Below, piece by piece: positions 1-6,208 of a DNA stretch of 15,708 nt. Numbering within the stretch: the stretch's first letter is position 1; each line of letters begins with the position of its first letter. The DNA comes from Bacillota bacterium (GTDB taxonomy: Bacteria > Bacillota > Clostridia > Lachnospirales > Lachnospiraceae). The notes under the pieces were generated by a model that had not been told where the DNA came from, made no database searches, and saw nothing but the letters and a program-made list of their open reading frames with translations. A program made the translations under genes and the position numbers. Location: NCBI GenBank assembly GCA_023416695.1, contig JAEZGY010000026.1, positions 1 through 15,708 of the forward strand, read 5' to 3'.

Positions 1-352
1 AGATAACTACTAATGGTACATATGCTAAAGGTGGAATGTTACGAATGAACTGAATCCATGGTTCAATAATATTTCTTACTGGCTTATACCATGCCATCAA
101 AATGGCTACTGGCAAAGAAAGTACAAACCCTATTCCAAAACCTGCAATTACAGAGATTAAGCTGCTTGTAATGTCTGTCCAAAATACTCCTCTTTCCATC
201 ATTGTAGATACAGACTTAAGTGTTTCTACTACATTAGGAAAACTTCGAGCTGTCTGTGGATTTATGGATAAGACATACCACAATATCATAGCTGTTGCAA
301 ACGATAAGAGCATCCATGCCCATTTCGGCATCTTATTGCATTTATTTTTCAT
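1..352 (-). CDS. ABC transporter permease (TauC/SsuC type), N-terminal part
   Basis: Inner-membrane permease of a nitrate/sulfonate/taurine-type ABC importer; it would pair with a substrate-binding lipoprotein and an ATPase. The minus strand is open from an ATG at 352 to the window edge (117 codons plus one base), so only the N-terminal part is visible. An AAAGGTG ribosome-binding site lies just upstream. The start has a charged cytoplasmic segment (MKNKCNKMPKW), a first membrane helix around residues 13-29, the family-typical SINPQTARSFPNVVET segment near 30-45, then a hydrophobic stretch with GFGIGFVLSLPVAI. The visible end, near residues 107-117, reads IRNIPPLAYVPLVVI, the proline-rich run before the EAA cytoplasmic loop in this family. 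The lipoprotein gene at 657-1748 lies upstream on the same strand, but a terminator separates the two. A decayed second copy of this gene's 5' end lies at 2081-2224. The substrate cannot be told from this part. Confidence 0.88.
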   Translation of the reverse strand, partial: MKNKCNKMPKWAWMLLSFATAMILWYVLSINPQTARSFPNVVETLKSVSTMMERGVFWTDITSSLISVIAGFGIGFVLSLPVAILMAWYKPVRNIIEPWIQFIRNIPPLAYVPLVVI

Positions 353-492
353 TTTATTCACCTTTACCTTTCCTTCATTTGTTTCTCAACTGTTAACTTA
401 ATTTTATCAGCTTCTACAAAATATATAAGGATGAACTTTTTTCATACTTTTTTCGACCTTAATATACAAGAAGATGCTACGCAGACAATTTG

Positions 493-555
493 ACTTTGAG
501 TTACGTTTGAACTATGAGCTTTCTGGTAATAAGCTTCTTAATAAAGCATCCTTGT
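493..555 (+). pseudogene. Fragment of the aldose epimerase-family gene
   Basis: Positions 493-540 are a near copy of 2770-2817, which encodes about residues 107-122 of the intact epimerase at 2451-3338. It lacks a start, the N-terminal third and everything downstream, so it cannot make an enzyme. The left junction falls right after a sequence corresponding to the operator-like CAAACATTTG of copy B. It is a footprint of the duplication, not a functional gene. Confidence 0.82.
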
Positions 556-577
556 TTTCATGAATAGTATTTTAAGC

Positions 578-610
578 AAACAGTAGGGCTGCGAAGCAGC
601 CCTACTGTTT
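578..610 (-). terminator. Intrinsic terminator after the lipoprotein gene
   Basis: A perfect 15-bp inverted repeat (578-592 with 596-610) with a 3-base loop; its core is AGTAGGGCTGC/GCAGCCCTACT. Read on the minus strand it ends in ACTGTTTGCTTAAAAT, a short U-rich tail, 47 bases after the lipoprotein stop codon. It separates the lipoprotein gene from the permease that follows on the same strand. Confidence 0.85.
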
Positions 611-656
611 ATATAACTACCGTCGTTCTGCCGGAAGTTTCACTATTTGATTGTGT

Positions 657-1748
657 TTAGTACTTACCTGCTTCAATCATAAGGTCAAGCATTACATAAT
701 CAGATACAGCTGGTTCTTTCTGTCCATCCTCTAGTGTAACCGCACCACTACTAATGAAGTTCTTCTTCTGTAATTCATAGTAGTTTTCTACTTTACCATC
801 TGCTGCACCAGCAGCAACTTCTTTACCAGTTAACCAGTCAGCATCTTCACATTGTGCGTATACAATAGCCTCATCCTGTGCAACCTGTTTTGCAACTAAA
901 GCTGCGGTTTCTTCGTAATGATCTTCTGCTGCATAATCCATAGCTTTGAATAATGCTCTTGCAAATCTTACTACTATGTCTCTTTTTTCCGCAGCAAAGT
1001 CTGGCATTACAATCCAGCTTGCTAAAGCTACGGTCTGATCAGAGAATGTAAGGTTATCTGCTAATTTTGTTGCCTCTGGATCTTGTTCTAAAATCTGTAA
1101 GCTGTTTGGTGACCAGGTAGCACATGCATCAACACCACCGGATAACATAGCTGTTACAATTGCAGAAGCATCCATATCTATAGCCTCAATATCCTTCATT
1201 GTCATACCTGCTTTTTTTAATGAGTTTAGAAGGATATCTTCGCTAGAACTTCCAGAAGAGTAAGCAACTTTCTTACCTTTAAGATCTTCTATTTTTGTGA
1301 TACCTTTACCACCGATTAAAGCATCACCGTTGTCTATCTGAGATAATGCAAAGATTTTTGCCTTTCCCTGAACACAAAGTTTATGAGCTCCCTGTCCAAT
1401 GTATCCAATATCAATACTACCTGACTCCATAGCAGCGATGATTGTTGGTCCATCCTGGAATTCTATTAAGTTAACAGTAATGTTTTCATCTTTTAAGAAT
1501 CCTTGTTCAATTGCATTTTCAATTGACCAAAGGCTTCCATAGTTAGGCATATAAGCGACATTTAATGTGACTGGTTCAGCGCTTACTGGTTCTTCTGTCT
1601 CTTTCTCATCTTCTGGTGTAGATGTAGTTGCAGTTGTAGGTGACTTGCTCGCTGCAGGTTCCTCTGTTTTACTTCCACATCCTCCTAGCATACCTGCTAC
1701 TATAGTAACTACCATTAATAAACTCAATACCTTCTTTTTCATTTTCAT
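657..1748 (-). CDS. ABC transporter substrate-binding lipoprotein (NMT1/TauA-like)
   Basis: Extracellular solute receptor of a nitrate/sulfonate/taurine/thiamine-precursor type ABC importer, anchored by lipid to the membrane. The N-terminus is KKKVLSLLMVVTIVAGMLGGC, a lipoprotein signal with lipobox LGGC (Cys24 from the chosen start), followed by a low-complexity E/T/S/P linker to about residue 60. The binding fold then begins with LNVAYMPNYGSLWSI, and MESGSIDIGYIGQG and LKGKKVAYSSGSSSE are typical lobe I/II motifs of the family. Length (363 aa) is normal. The open frame extends to an ATG at 1754, but that ATG overlaps the ribosome-binding site AAAGGATGGG, so the ATG at 1748 is preferred. A permease lies downstream past a terminator; no ATPase is visible. 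The gene sits between the two arms of a direct duplication and may be a paralogue of another operon gene. The ligand cannot be assigned. Confidence 0.9.
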   Translation of the reverse strand: MKMKKKVLSLLMVVTIVAGMLGGCGSKTEEPAASKSPTTATTSTPEDEKETEEPVSAEPVTLNVAYMPNYGSLWSIENAIEQGFLKDENITVNLIEFQDGPTIIAAMESGSIDIGYIGQGAHKLCVQGKAKIFALSQIDNGDALIGGKGITKIEDLKGKKVAYSSGSSSEDILLNSLKKAGMTMKDIEAIDMDASAIVTAMLSGGVDACATWSPNSLQILEQDPEATKLADNLTFSDQTVALASWIVMPDFAAEKRDIVVRFARALFKAMDYAAEDHYEETAALVAKQVAQDEAIVYAQCEDADWLTGKEVAAGAADGKVENYYELQKKNFISSGAVTLEDGQKEPAVSDYVMLDLMIEAGKY

Positions 1749-1832
1749 ACCCATCCTTTCGCGTTACTTTAAGCACAAAACGTTATAAAACACGTTGGCT
1801 TCTGGCAACTTTCTTCTATTTTTCGTACTCTT

Positions 1833-1860
1833 ATCATAGGGATACCCGGTATAAAAAATC
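1833..1860 (-). promoter_or_regulatory. Possible promoter with ATACCCGGTAT palindrome upstream of the lipoprotein gene
   Basis: On the minus strand a TATGAT -10-like box (1833-1838) is preceded immediately by the palindrome ATACCCGGTAT (1842-1852), which would lie in the -35/-10 spacer. No good -35 box is visible, so an activator or a weak promoter is possible. Such a position would suit a repressor of the downstream transporter gene. I do not know the regulator. Confidence 0.35.
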
Positions 1861-1864
1861 ATGG

Positions 1865-1893
1865 GTGACTTGTCTATCGGAATTACAAGTCAC
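1865..1893 (-). terminator. Hairpin, probable remnant terminator
   Basis: A 9-bp perfect stem GTGACTTGT/ACAAGTCAC with an 11-base loop. On the minus strand it is followed by CCATGATTTTTTAT, so it can act as a weak intrinsic terminator for whatever once ended at the stop codon near 1910. The stem is not GC-rich. Confidence 0.45.
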
Positions 1894-1909
1894 GATGAAT
1901 AAGGCGTCC

Positions 1910-2224
1910 CTAAGGCTTTAAAATTGTGTAGCAAGGAACTGCGCGCTGTCCCTTATCTGCGAAAAAAAGCTTGTCTTTTATTGCAGTATTTATACCTTTA
2001 AAACTGTATACAGTATTAAAATCACTATTTTCTAACTTCAAGATAGCAAATTTTTCATCTATGTTAACAACACCTTGGTAATAACTACTAATGGTACATA
2101 CTACATTGGGAAAGCTTCGAGCTGTCTGTGGATTGATTGATAAGACATACCACAATATCATAGCTGTTGAAACGATAAGAGCATCCATGCCCATTTCAGC
2201 ATCCTACTTGCTTTTATTTTTCAT
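1910..2224 (-). pseudogene. Decayed permease 5' fragment fused to an unrecognised tail
   Basis: From an ATG at 2224 the minus strand copies the start of the permease gene at 1-352. It meets a stop after six codons (MKNKSK*), carries a one-base deletion in TTTGCAACAG (here TTTCAACAG), and has lost about 205 bases between the equivalents of positions 23 and 227. Positions 2081-2100 still match permease bases 3-22, the PLAYVPLVV region. The remaining open frame, from an ATG at 2194, therefore begins out of frame and continues through about 57 residues, including KFAILKLENSDFNTVY, to a stop at 1910. I do not recognise this tail; it may come from permease or downstream operon sequence lying outside the window. 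Confidence 0.75.
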
Positions 2225-2840
2225 TTTATATACCATTTTCTTTCCTTCATTAGTTTCTCAACTACTAACTTTACTTTATCATCTTCTACAAAATATATAA
2301 GGATGAACTTTTTTCATACTTTTTCGACTTTAATCTACATTAAGATGCTACACAAACATTTGCATATAATTTTTCATAAATTCATTTTCAAAAGTACTAA
2401 TAAGTGTTAGTATGAGTGTTACATAATTATTACTTTAAAGGAGAGTTTTTATGAAAATTACACTGACCTCTGAAAATTATCAAGTAACTTTAGACTCCTT
2501 CGGGGCAGAATTAAAATCATTTCGGGACCCATCTGGAAAAGAATTTATTTGGAATTCCGATCCTGCATTTTGGATGCGTTCCTCACCTCTATTATTTCCT
2601 ACCATTGGAAATGTAAGAAACAACAAAACTATGATGAACGGCACAGAATACACGATGCCAAAACATGGATTTTGCAAAGAATCTGACTTTTCTGTACTAT
2701 CTCAAAGTGAAACACAGGTCACCTTTTCTCTGTCAGACTCCAAAGACACTTTAAAAATGTATCCATTCCACTTTGAGTTACGCTTAACCTATGCGCTTTC
2801 TGGTAATAAGCTTCTTATGACTTATGATGTATTTAATAAA
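2081..2840. repeat. Direct duplication, copy B (decayed permease, intact epimerase start)
   Basis: Partner of copy A (1-555). Matching blocks are 2081-2100 with 3-22, 2101-2362 with about 228-492, 2770-2817 with 493-540, and the TAATAAAG run near 2833. It covers permease remnant, shared leader and part of the intact epimerase gene. The order of blocks is the same in both copies, so this is a direct repeat with different internal deletions in each arm. The lipoprotein gene lies between the arms. Confidence 0.85.
2353..2370 (+). promoter_or_regulatory. Operator-like CAAACATTTG next to a TATAAT box
   Basis: CAAACATTTG (2353-2362) differs by one base from the CAAACGTTTG core found at 3357 and 4577, and lies directly before TATAAT (2365-2370). 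It is about 80 bases before the epimerase start. If the TATAAT is a -10 box, the site would overlap the promoter and allow repression by the LacI-type protein encoded at 3471. No good -35 box is visible. Confidence 0.4.
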
Positions 2841-3338
2841 GATACTTCTGATATGTATTATCATATCGGTGCTCATCCAGGTTTTATGTGTCCCCTAGAA
2901 GAGGGAGAAGTTTTTTCGGATTACGTGTTAGAGTTTTCAAAGGAAGAGCGATTGGTTTCACCTGTCTATGACTTAGAAAATCTCTGCTTTAGCAAGAATA
3001 AAACAATCACTTATGCAGAGAAAGGAAAGGTACTCCCTTTGAATGCTTCCATGTTTGATCAAGATGTTGTCTATTTCCCACACACTGCATCCCGTAGTGT
3101 CAGTTTGATAAATCCATCTACTGGAAAAGGTGTTTCTATGGATTATAAAGGATTTAAATCTATTGCCTTTTGGACCCCTAAAGGCGGCAAAGCACCATTT
3201 CTATGTTTAGAGCCATGGAACGGTGCCGCTATATTCGATGATGAAGACGATATCTTTTCTAATAAAAGAGATATTGAAGTCTTAGCACCTTCTAAAGATG
3301 CTAGCTACATATTAGAAATTTCTTTATTAGGATATTAA
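2451..3338 (+). CDS. Aldose 1-epimerase family protein (LacX/GalM-like)
   Basis: Predicted cytosolic mutarotase that interconverts alpha and beta anomers of an aldose or phosphosugar. The 295-residue length and single beta-sandwich layout fit the LacX/YihR-type branch. Visible motifs are the N-terminal FGAELKSF (17-24), NVRNN with Arg56, PKHGF with His72, HIGAHPGF with His142 and CLEPWNG with Glu254. The two histidines, the arginine and the glutamate correspond to the usual substrate-binding and acid/base residues of the family. AAAGGAGAG lies five bases before the ATG. The LacI-type regulator follows on the same strand after 132 bases, suggesting sugar-responsive control. A scrap of a second copy lies at 493-555. 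The exact sugar is not determinable. Confidence 0.9.
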   Translation: MKITLTSENYQVTLDSFGAELKSFRDPSGKEFIWNSDPAFWMRSSPLLFPTIGNVRNNKTMMNGTEYTMPKHGFCKESDFSVLSQSETQVTFSLSDSKDTLKMYPFHFELRLTYALSGNKLLMTYDVFNKDTSDMYYHIGAHPGFMCPLEEGEVFSDYVLEFSKEERLVSPVYDLENLCFSKNKTITYAEKGKVLPLNASMFDQDVVYFPHTASRSVSLINPSTGKGVSMDYKGFKSIAFWTPKGGKAPFLCLEPWNGAAIFDDEDDIFSNKRDIEVLAPSKDASYILEISLLGY

Positions 3339-3356
3339 TATAACGCAAACTCTACT

Positions 3357-3366
3357 CAAACGTTTG
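3357..3366. promoter_or_regulatory. LacI-family/cre-like operator CAAACGTTTG
   Basis: A perfect 10-bp palindrome with a central CG, typical of LacI/GalR-family operators. It is located 11 bases upstream of the predicted -35 box of the regulator gene, so autoregulation is plausible. It matches the CcpA cre consensus with about two mismatches, so CcpA binding is an alternative. Confidence 0.6.
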
Positions 3367-3376
3367 CACATTATTC

Positions 3377-3406
3377 TTTACACCTTTCTAGTGAAAATGT
3401 TATGAT
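3377..3406 (+). promoter_or_regulatory. Promoter of the LacI-type regulator gene
   Basis: A -35 box TTTACA (3377-3382) and a -10 box TATGAT (3401-3406) with an 18-base spacer, about 65 bases before the start codon at 3471. Confidence 0.6.
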
Positions 3407-3470
3407 TCTCATAGAACAACCTATGCAAACAAACACAAACTCTAACCAGTTCTAGGAAGGCAGGTATCTT

Positions 3471-4484
3471 ATGACCTTAAAAGACATAGCTAGTAAAGCT
3501 GGTGTGTCCGTTTCCACCGTATCGCGAGTTATCAATGGTAAATCTACAAATGCTGCCAGCAAAGAAGTACAAGATAAAATATGGGAAATTGCCAGAGCTG
3601 GCAGTTATGTGCCAAATACTTCTGCCCAAACCTTAAAGACAGGCGCTACATTAAAACCTCTTAACAAATCTATCGCCTGTATATATGCCCGTTCCTCCGA
3701 CGCAAAAAATGATGCTTTTTTTTCCTCCCTTACAAGAAGCATAGAACAGGAAGCTTTAAAAGAAGGTTTTATTGTTAAATACTCCTTTTCCGCTTTTGAC
3801 ATTCACAATCCTGCTACACGCAATCAGATTTTAAATACTGAAGTGGATGGTGTAGCGGTTTTAGGACGTTGTGATGCACAAACCTTAAAATTCCTAAAAG
3901 AGCATTTTAAAAAAGTAGTTTATAGTGGTCTAAATACAATTGATGCAGAATATGACCAGGTTATCTGTGACGGAAATGCTATTGCTACAGATGCCTTAGA
4001 ATTTTTAATCACACAGGAGCATACTCGCATCGGCTATATTGGTGAAATGACAAAAGAAATCCGTTACACCGCATACTGTAATGTACTAAAAAAACATCAT
4101 ATTCCTTTTGATAAAAGTATAGTTGCCAATGTACCAATCTCTTCAGAAGGGGGATATCAAGGTGCCAAACGTATTTTAGAACGAAATCAAGATGTGACAG
4201 CTTTTTTCTGTATGAATGATATTACTGCTATCGGTGCGATAAAATCTATTCAGGATAGCGGTTTTAAGGTTCCTGATCATATATCTGTCATAAGCATGGA
4301 TGATATAGATATTGCTCAATATGTATCGCCAATGTTAACTACGATGCATATTCCAATCGAAGAAATGGGGAAAATGACTGCAAAAATCTTAATAGATCGC
4401 ATCAATAAAGGCCACACCCTTCCCCTAAAGATATCACTTCCTTATTATCTTGCAAAAAGAGAAAGTGTAAGAACTTGCCGCTAA
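3471..4484 (+). CDS. LacI-family transcriptional regulator
   Basis: Sugar-responsive DNA-binding regulator. The N-terminal helix-turn-helix and hinge read TLKDIASKAGVSVSTVSRVI (residues 2-21) followed by NGKS. A periplasmic-binding-protein-like effector domain occupies about residues 65-335, with motifs VDGVAVLG, RIGYIGE, AFFCMNDITAIGA and ISVISMDDIDIAQYVSPMLTT, all typical of the family. Length (337 aa) is normal and AGGAAGG precedes the ATG. Palindromes CAAACGTTTG at 3357 and GCAAACGTTTGC at 4576, plus a degenerate one at 2353, flank or precede this gene. They are the natural candidates for its operators, suggesting control of the epimerase, of itself and possibly of the lar operon. The effector is unknown. 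Confidence 0.95.
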   Translation: MTLKDIASKAGVSVSTVSRVINGKSTNAASKEVQDKIWEIARAGSYVPNTSAQTLKTGATLKPLNKSIACIYARSSDAKNDAFFSSLTRSIEQEALKEGFIVKYSFSAFDIHNPATRNQILNTEVDGVAVLGRCDAQTLKFLKEHFKKVVYSGLNTIDAEYDQVICDGNAIATDALEFLITQEHTRIGYIGEMTKEIRYTAYCNVLKKHHIPFDKSIVANVPISSEGGYQGAKRILERNQDVTAFFCMNDITAIGAIKSIQDSGFKVPDHISVISMDDIDIAQYVSPMLTTMHIPIEEMGKMTAKILIDRINKGHTLPLKISLPYYLAKRESVRTCR

Positions 4485-4490
4485 TGGTGT

Positions 4491-4527
4491 AGGAGAAAGT
4501 TTTCATAAACAATGAAAACTTTCTCCT
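4491..4527 (+). terminator. Intrinsic terminator after the LacI-type gene
   Basis: A perfect 16-bp inverted repeat (4491-4506 with 4512-4527), core GGAGAAAGTTTTCAT, with a 5-base loop, followed by TTGTTACAT. It starts seven bases after the stop codon and isolates the regulator gene from the lar operon. Confidence 0.85.
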
Positions 4528-4575
4528 TTGTTACATACATAGGCAATTCTAGCACAAAACTTGGGCTGATATTAC

Positions 4576-4587
4576 GCAAACGTTTGC
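4576..4587. promoter_or_regulatory. Perfect GCAAACGTTTGC palindrome upstream of the lar operon
   Basis: A 12-bp perfect palindrome of LacI/GalR type. Its centre is about 42 bases upstream of the predicted -10 box of the lar operon, just upstream of where the -35 box lies. It also fits the CcpA cre consensus with one mismatch at the outer T. It could therefore be a binding site of the adjacent LacI-type protein or of CcpA. Confidence 0.65.
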
Positions 4588-4597
4588 TTTATTCACA

Positions 4598-4626
4598 TGC
4601 AAAGATTGAATTGATTGTGATATAAT
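4598..4626 (+). promoter_or_regulatory. Promoter of the lar operon
   Basis: A consensus TATAAT (4621-4626) with an extended -10 motif (TG at 4618-4619, one base before TATAAT) and a weak -35-like TGCAAA (4598-4603) at a 17-base spacing. The first start codon lies 52 bases downstream of the -10 box. Confidence 0.65.
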
Positions 4627-4678
4627 AGCAATATATTTATTCAGTATTACTACTATATATTATATGGAGGTATATATT

Positions 4679-5098
4679 ATGGCTTGTTTTCTCGTGTCTG
4701 CCGCAGAAGCGACAATCGTAACAGTTGCATCAAAAATCATTGCAAAAAAAGAACAAACACCGGAAGTAATGAACGTATCTTTCGACGGTGTCAATTTGGA
4801 ATCCGCACACAAGATTCCTTTTTCCAGAAAACTAAAGTGGCTATCTAACCTACAGTGGGGTGGCTCAATCCTGCTGGCATTTGAGCATGTGTGGCATGGG
4901 GAGATTGTTCCCTATTTCCCATTCCTTACCGCAACATCGAATCCTGCTGATACAGCGGAAATGTTACAAGAAATGGTGACAGTTGGTGTCGGAATGGCTG
5001 TCCTCACTACGGCAGTTTGGCTTGGAATGTTGGGAATTTCTGCTTTAATTGAAAAAAGAGTAATCAAAGAGACCTCTTCACTTTTTATAGCAAAATAA
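4679..5098 (+). CDS. Small membrane protein of unknown function, first gene of the lar operon
   Basis: A 139-residue protein with hydrophobic segments near residues 3-20, 55-70 and 99-124, ending in a basic stretch. The open frame extends to an ATG at 4664, but that ATG is part of the ribosome-binding site ATGGAGG, so the start at 4679 (MACFLVSAAEA) is preferred, eight bases after GGAGG. Cys3, Glu10 and the cluster FEHVWHGE (68-75: Glu69, His70, His73, Glu75) next to a membrane segment are possible metal ligands. It is followed after 11 bases by a second small membrane protein and then by the NPN-cofactor genes. The order suggests a role in nickel or substrate supply or in localising cofactor synthesis, but this is inference only. 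It does not resemble the LarMNQO nickel-transport proteins that I know. Confidence 0.8.
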   Translation: MACFLVSAAEATIVTVASKIIAKKEQTPEVMNVSFDGVNLESAHKIPFSRKLKWLSNLQWGGSILLAFEHVWHGEIVPYFPFLTATSNPADTAEMLQEMVTVGVGMAVLTTAVWLGMLGISALIEKRVIKETSSLFIAK

Positions 5099-5109
5099 GG
5101 AGGGATACT

Positions 5110-5421
5110 ATGACGTTACTTACTACTGTATTTGCCGCTGTCATTTCCACATCAATTTGGTATAAAAATGCGCTGGAAAGCAAAATGAATCTAGGAATTC
5201 TTTGCTGGCTTTACTGGGGTGCATCCCTAATGTGGTTTGTGGACGCCATCTTTGAGTATATTGAAATGGGTCCAGAATACTTCACTCCCGCACCTGTTAC
5301 TATGCTCTACGACCTTTTCCTCGGTCTGTCAGTGGTTGCACTGGGACTCATCATCTGGATCGTCGCTCTTCTCATTAAGGATCCTAAGGGTGTCATCAAG
5401 GCAAAACTATTTACAAAGTAA
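5110..5421 (+). CDS. Small membrane protein of unknown function, second gene of the lar operon
   Basis: A 103-residue protein with three probable membrane helices (about 2-18, 29-48 and 66-89) and a basic C-terminus (KDPKGVIKAKLFTK). AAGGAGGG lies five bases before the ATG. Acidic residues occur inside or next to the second helix (FVDAIFEYIE, with Asp45, Glu49 and Glu52), which is unusual for a purely structural helix and could take part in ion handling or in pairing with the FEHVWHGE segment of the preceding protein. The two genes probably encode a two-subunit membrane unit. I recognise no named family. Confidence 0.8.
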   Translation: MTLLTTVFAAVISTSIWYKNALESKMNLGILCWLYWGASLMWFVDAIFEYIEMGPEYFTPAPVTMLYDLFLGLSVVALGLIIWIVALLIKDPKGVIKAKLFTK

Positions 5422-5464
5422 CCATATCTTTGGTTTTACAAGATTATTATTACAGAGGTGAATT

Positions 5465-6208
5465 ATGAAACTATCAAGTGTTTTTAAAGAAAACTTAAAC
5501 ATCGCCATAGCCTTCTCAGGGGGTGTCGACTCCTCTTATCTTTTATACATAGCGAAAAAGTACGCCAAAAATGTAACGGCGTATTATGTCAAAACGCAGT
5601 TTCAGCCTCAATTTGAACTAGAAGATGCCCATAAGCTTACACAGATGCTAGACGTACCAATGAAAGTCATCGAGCTTGACGTTCTTAGTGATTCCGACGT
5701 GAAACAGAACCCAAAAAATCGCTGTTATTATTGCAAAAAAAGATTGTTTTCCACTATTTGTGATACCGCAAGGAAAGACGGTTATACATTGATTATTGAC
5801 GGGACGAACGCCTCCGACCAGGAAGGCGATCGTCCTGGTATGAAAGCATTGAGAGAATTATCTGTCCGTTCTCCCCTCAGAGAATGTGGTCTTACTAAAG
5901 ACGAAATACGTAAGCTCTCAAAAGAAGCCGGACTTTTCACTTGGGACAAGCCGGCATATGCCTGTCTCGCTACAAGAATACCGACGGGTGTGGAGTTAAC
6001 TAAGGAAAAACTGATCCGCACTGAAAAGGCGGAAGACTTTTTGTTCTCCCTCGGCTTTTGGGATTTCAGAGTGAGAGAACTTAGTAATGCGGCACAAATA
6101 CAAATTAAAGAGCAACAACTACCGATTTTACTGAATTATAAAAACGAAATTATCACAGAGCTGAAAAAATACTATAGTTCTGTTTTACTAGATATGGAGG
6201 GCAGATAA
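5465..6208 (+). CDS. larE: LarE, ATP-dependent sulfur insertase of NPN cofactor synthesis
   Basis: Adenylates the carboxylates of pyridinium-3,5-biscarboxylic acid mononucleotide and replaces oxygen with sulfur. The PP-loop ATP-pyrophosphatase motif is FSGGVDSSYLL (17-27), followed by IDGTNASDQEGDRPG (111-125) and DKPAYACLATRIP (161-173). In the Lactobacillus plantarum enzyme the cysteine of the last motif is the sacrificial sulfur donor; here it is Cys167. Cys87 and Cys90 (NRCYYCKK) are also present, giving the three-cysteine set that holds a [4Fe-4S] cluster in other LarE proteins, so this one may be catalytic rather than sacrificial. Length 247 aa. AGAGGTG precedes the ATG. The stop codon overlaps the larB start by one base (TAATG). 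Confidence 0.95.
   Translation: MKLSSVFKENLNIAIAFSGGVDSSYLLYIAKKYAKNVTAYYVKTQFQPQFELEDAHKLTQMLDVPMKVIELDVLSDSDVKQNPKNRCYYCKKRLFSTICDTARKDGYTLIIDGTNASDQEGDRPGMKALRELSVRSPLRECGLTKDEIRKLSKEAGLFTWDKPAYACLATRIPTGVELTKEKLIRTEKAEDFLFSLGFWDFRVRELSNAAQIQIKEQQLPILLNYKNEIITELKKYYSSVLLDMEGR

Larger units (their letters stand above)
1..555. repeat. Direct duplication, copy A (intact permease start, epimerase scrap)
   Basis: Positions 3-22 and about 228-492 match copy B at 2081-2100 and 2101-2362. The match covers the permease 5' end and its leader, including the run ATATATAAGGATGAAC. From 493 the sequence jumps into the epimerase gene: 493-540 matches 2770-2817 in about 44 of 48 bases, and TAATAAAG plus a few degenerate bases continues at about 538-555. 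Compared with copy B, the epimerase upstream region and its first ~107 codons are missing, and a second ~15-base deletion lies near 540. This is the more eroded copy for the epimerase and the intact copy for the permease. Confidence 0.85.
353..656. other. Gene-free stretch between the permease and the lipoprotein gene
   Basis: It holds the permease leader with its ribosome-binding site (353-375), about 100 AT-rich bases also conserved near 2245-2340, the epimerase scrap (493-555) and a strong terminator (578-610). No intact ORF with a credible start was seen. Conservation of the leader in both copies suggests it contained the permease promoter, but no clear -35/-10 pair is visible. Confidence 0.6.

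Noticed and set aside
102..401. Plus-strand 99-codon open frame over the permease start
   Set aside because: It is the antisense shadow of the permease gene, has no ribosome-binding site, and its sequence is explained by the minus strand.
1755..1860. TPP or SAM riboswitch upstream of the lipoprotein gene
   Set aside because: The leader is only about 80 bases and shows none of the conserved core motifs of these riboswitches that I can recognise.
2091..2300. Plus-strand 69-codon open frame
   Set aside because: Antisense shadow of the permease pseudogene; it resembles the shadow frame at 102-401 only because the DNA is duplicated.
4664..4678. Earlier ATG for the first membrane protein of the lar operon
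   Set aside because: This ATG forms part of the ribosome-binding site ATGGAGG and has no site of its own; the ATG at 4679 is properly spaced.
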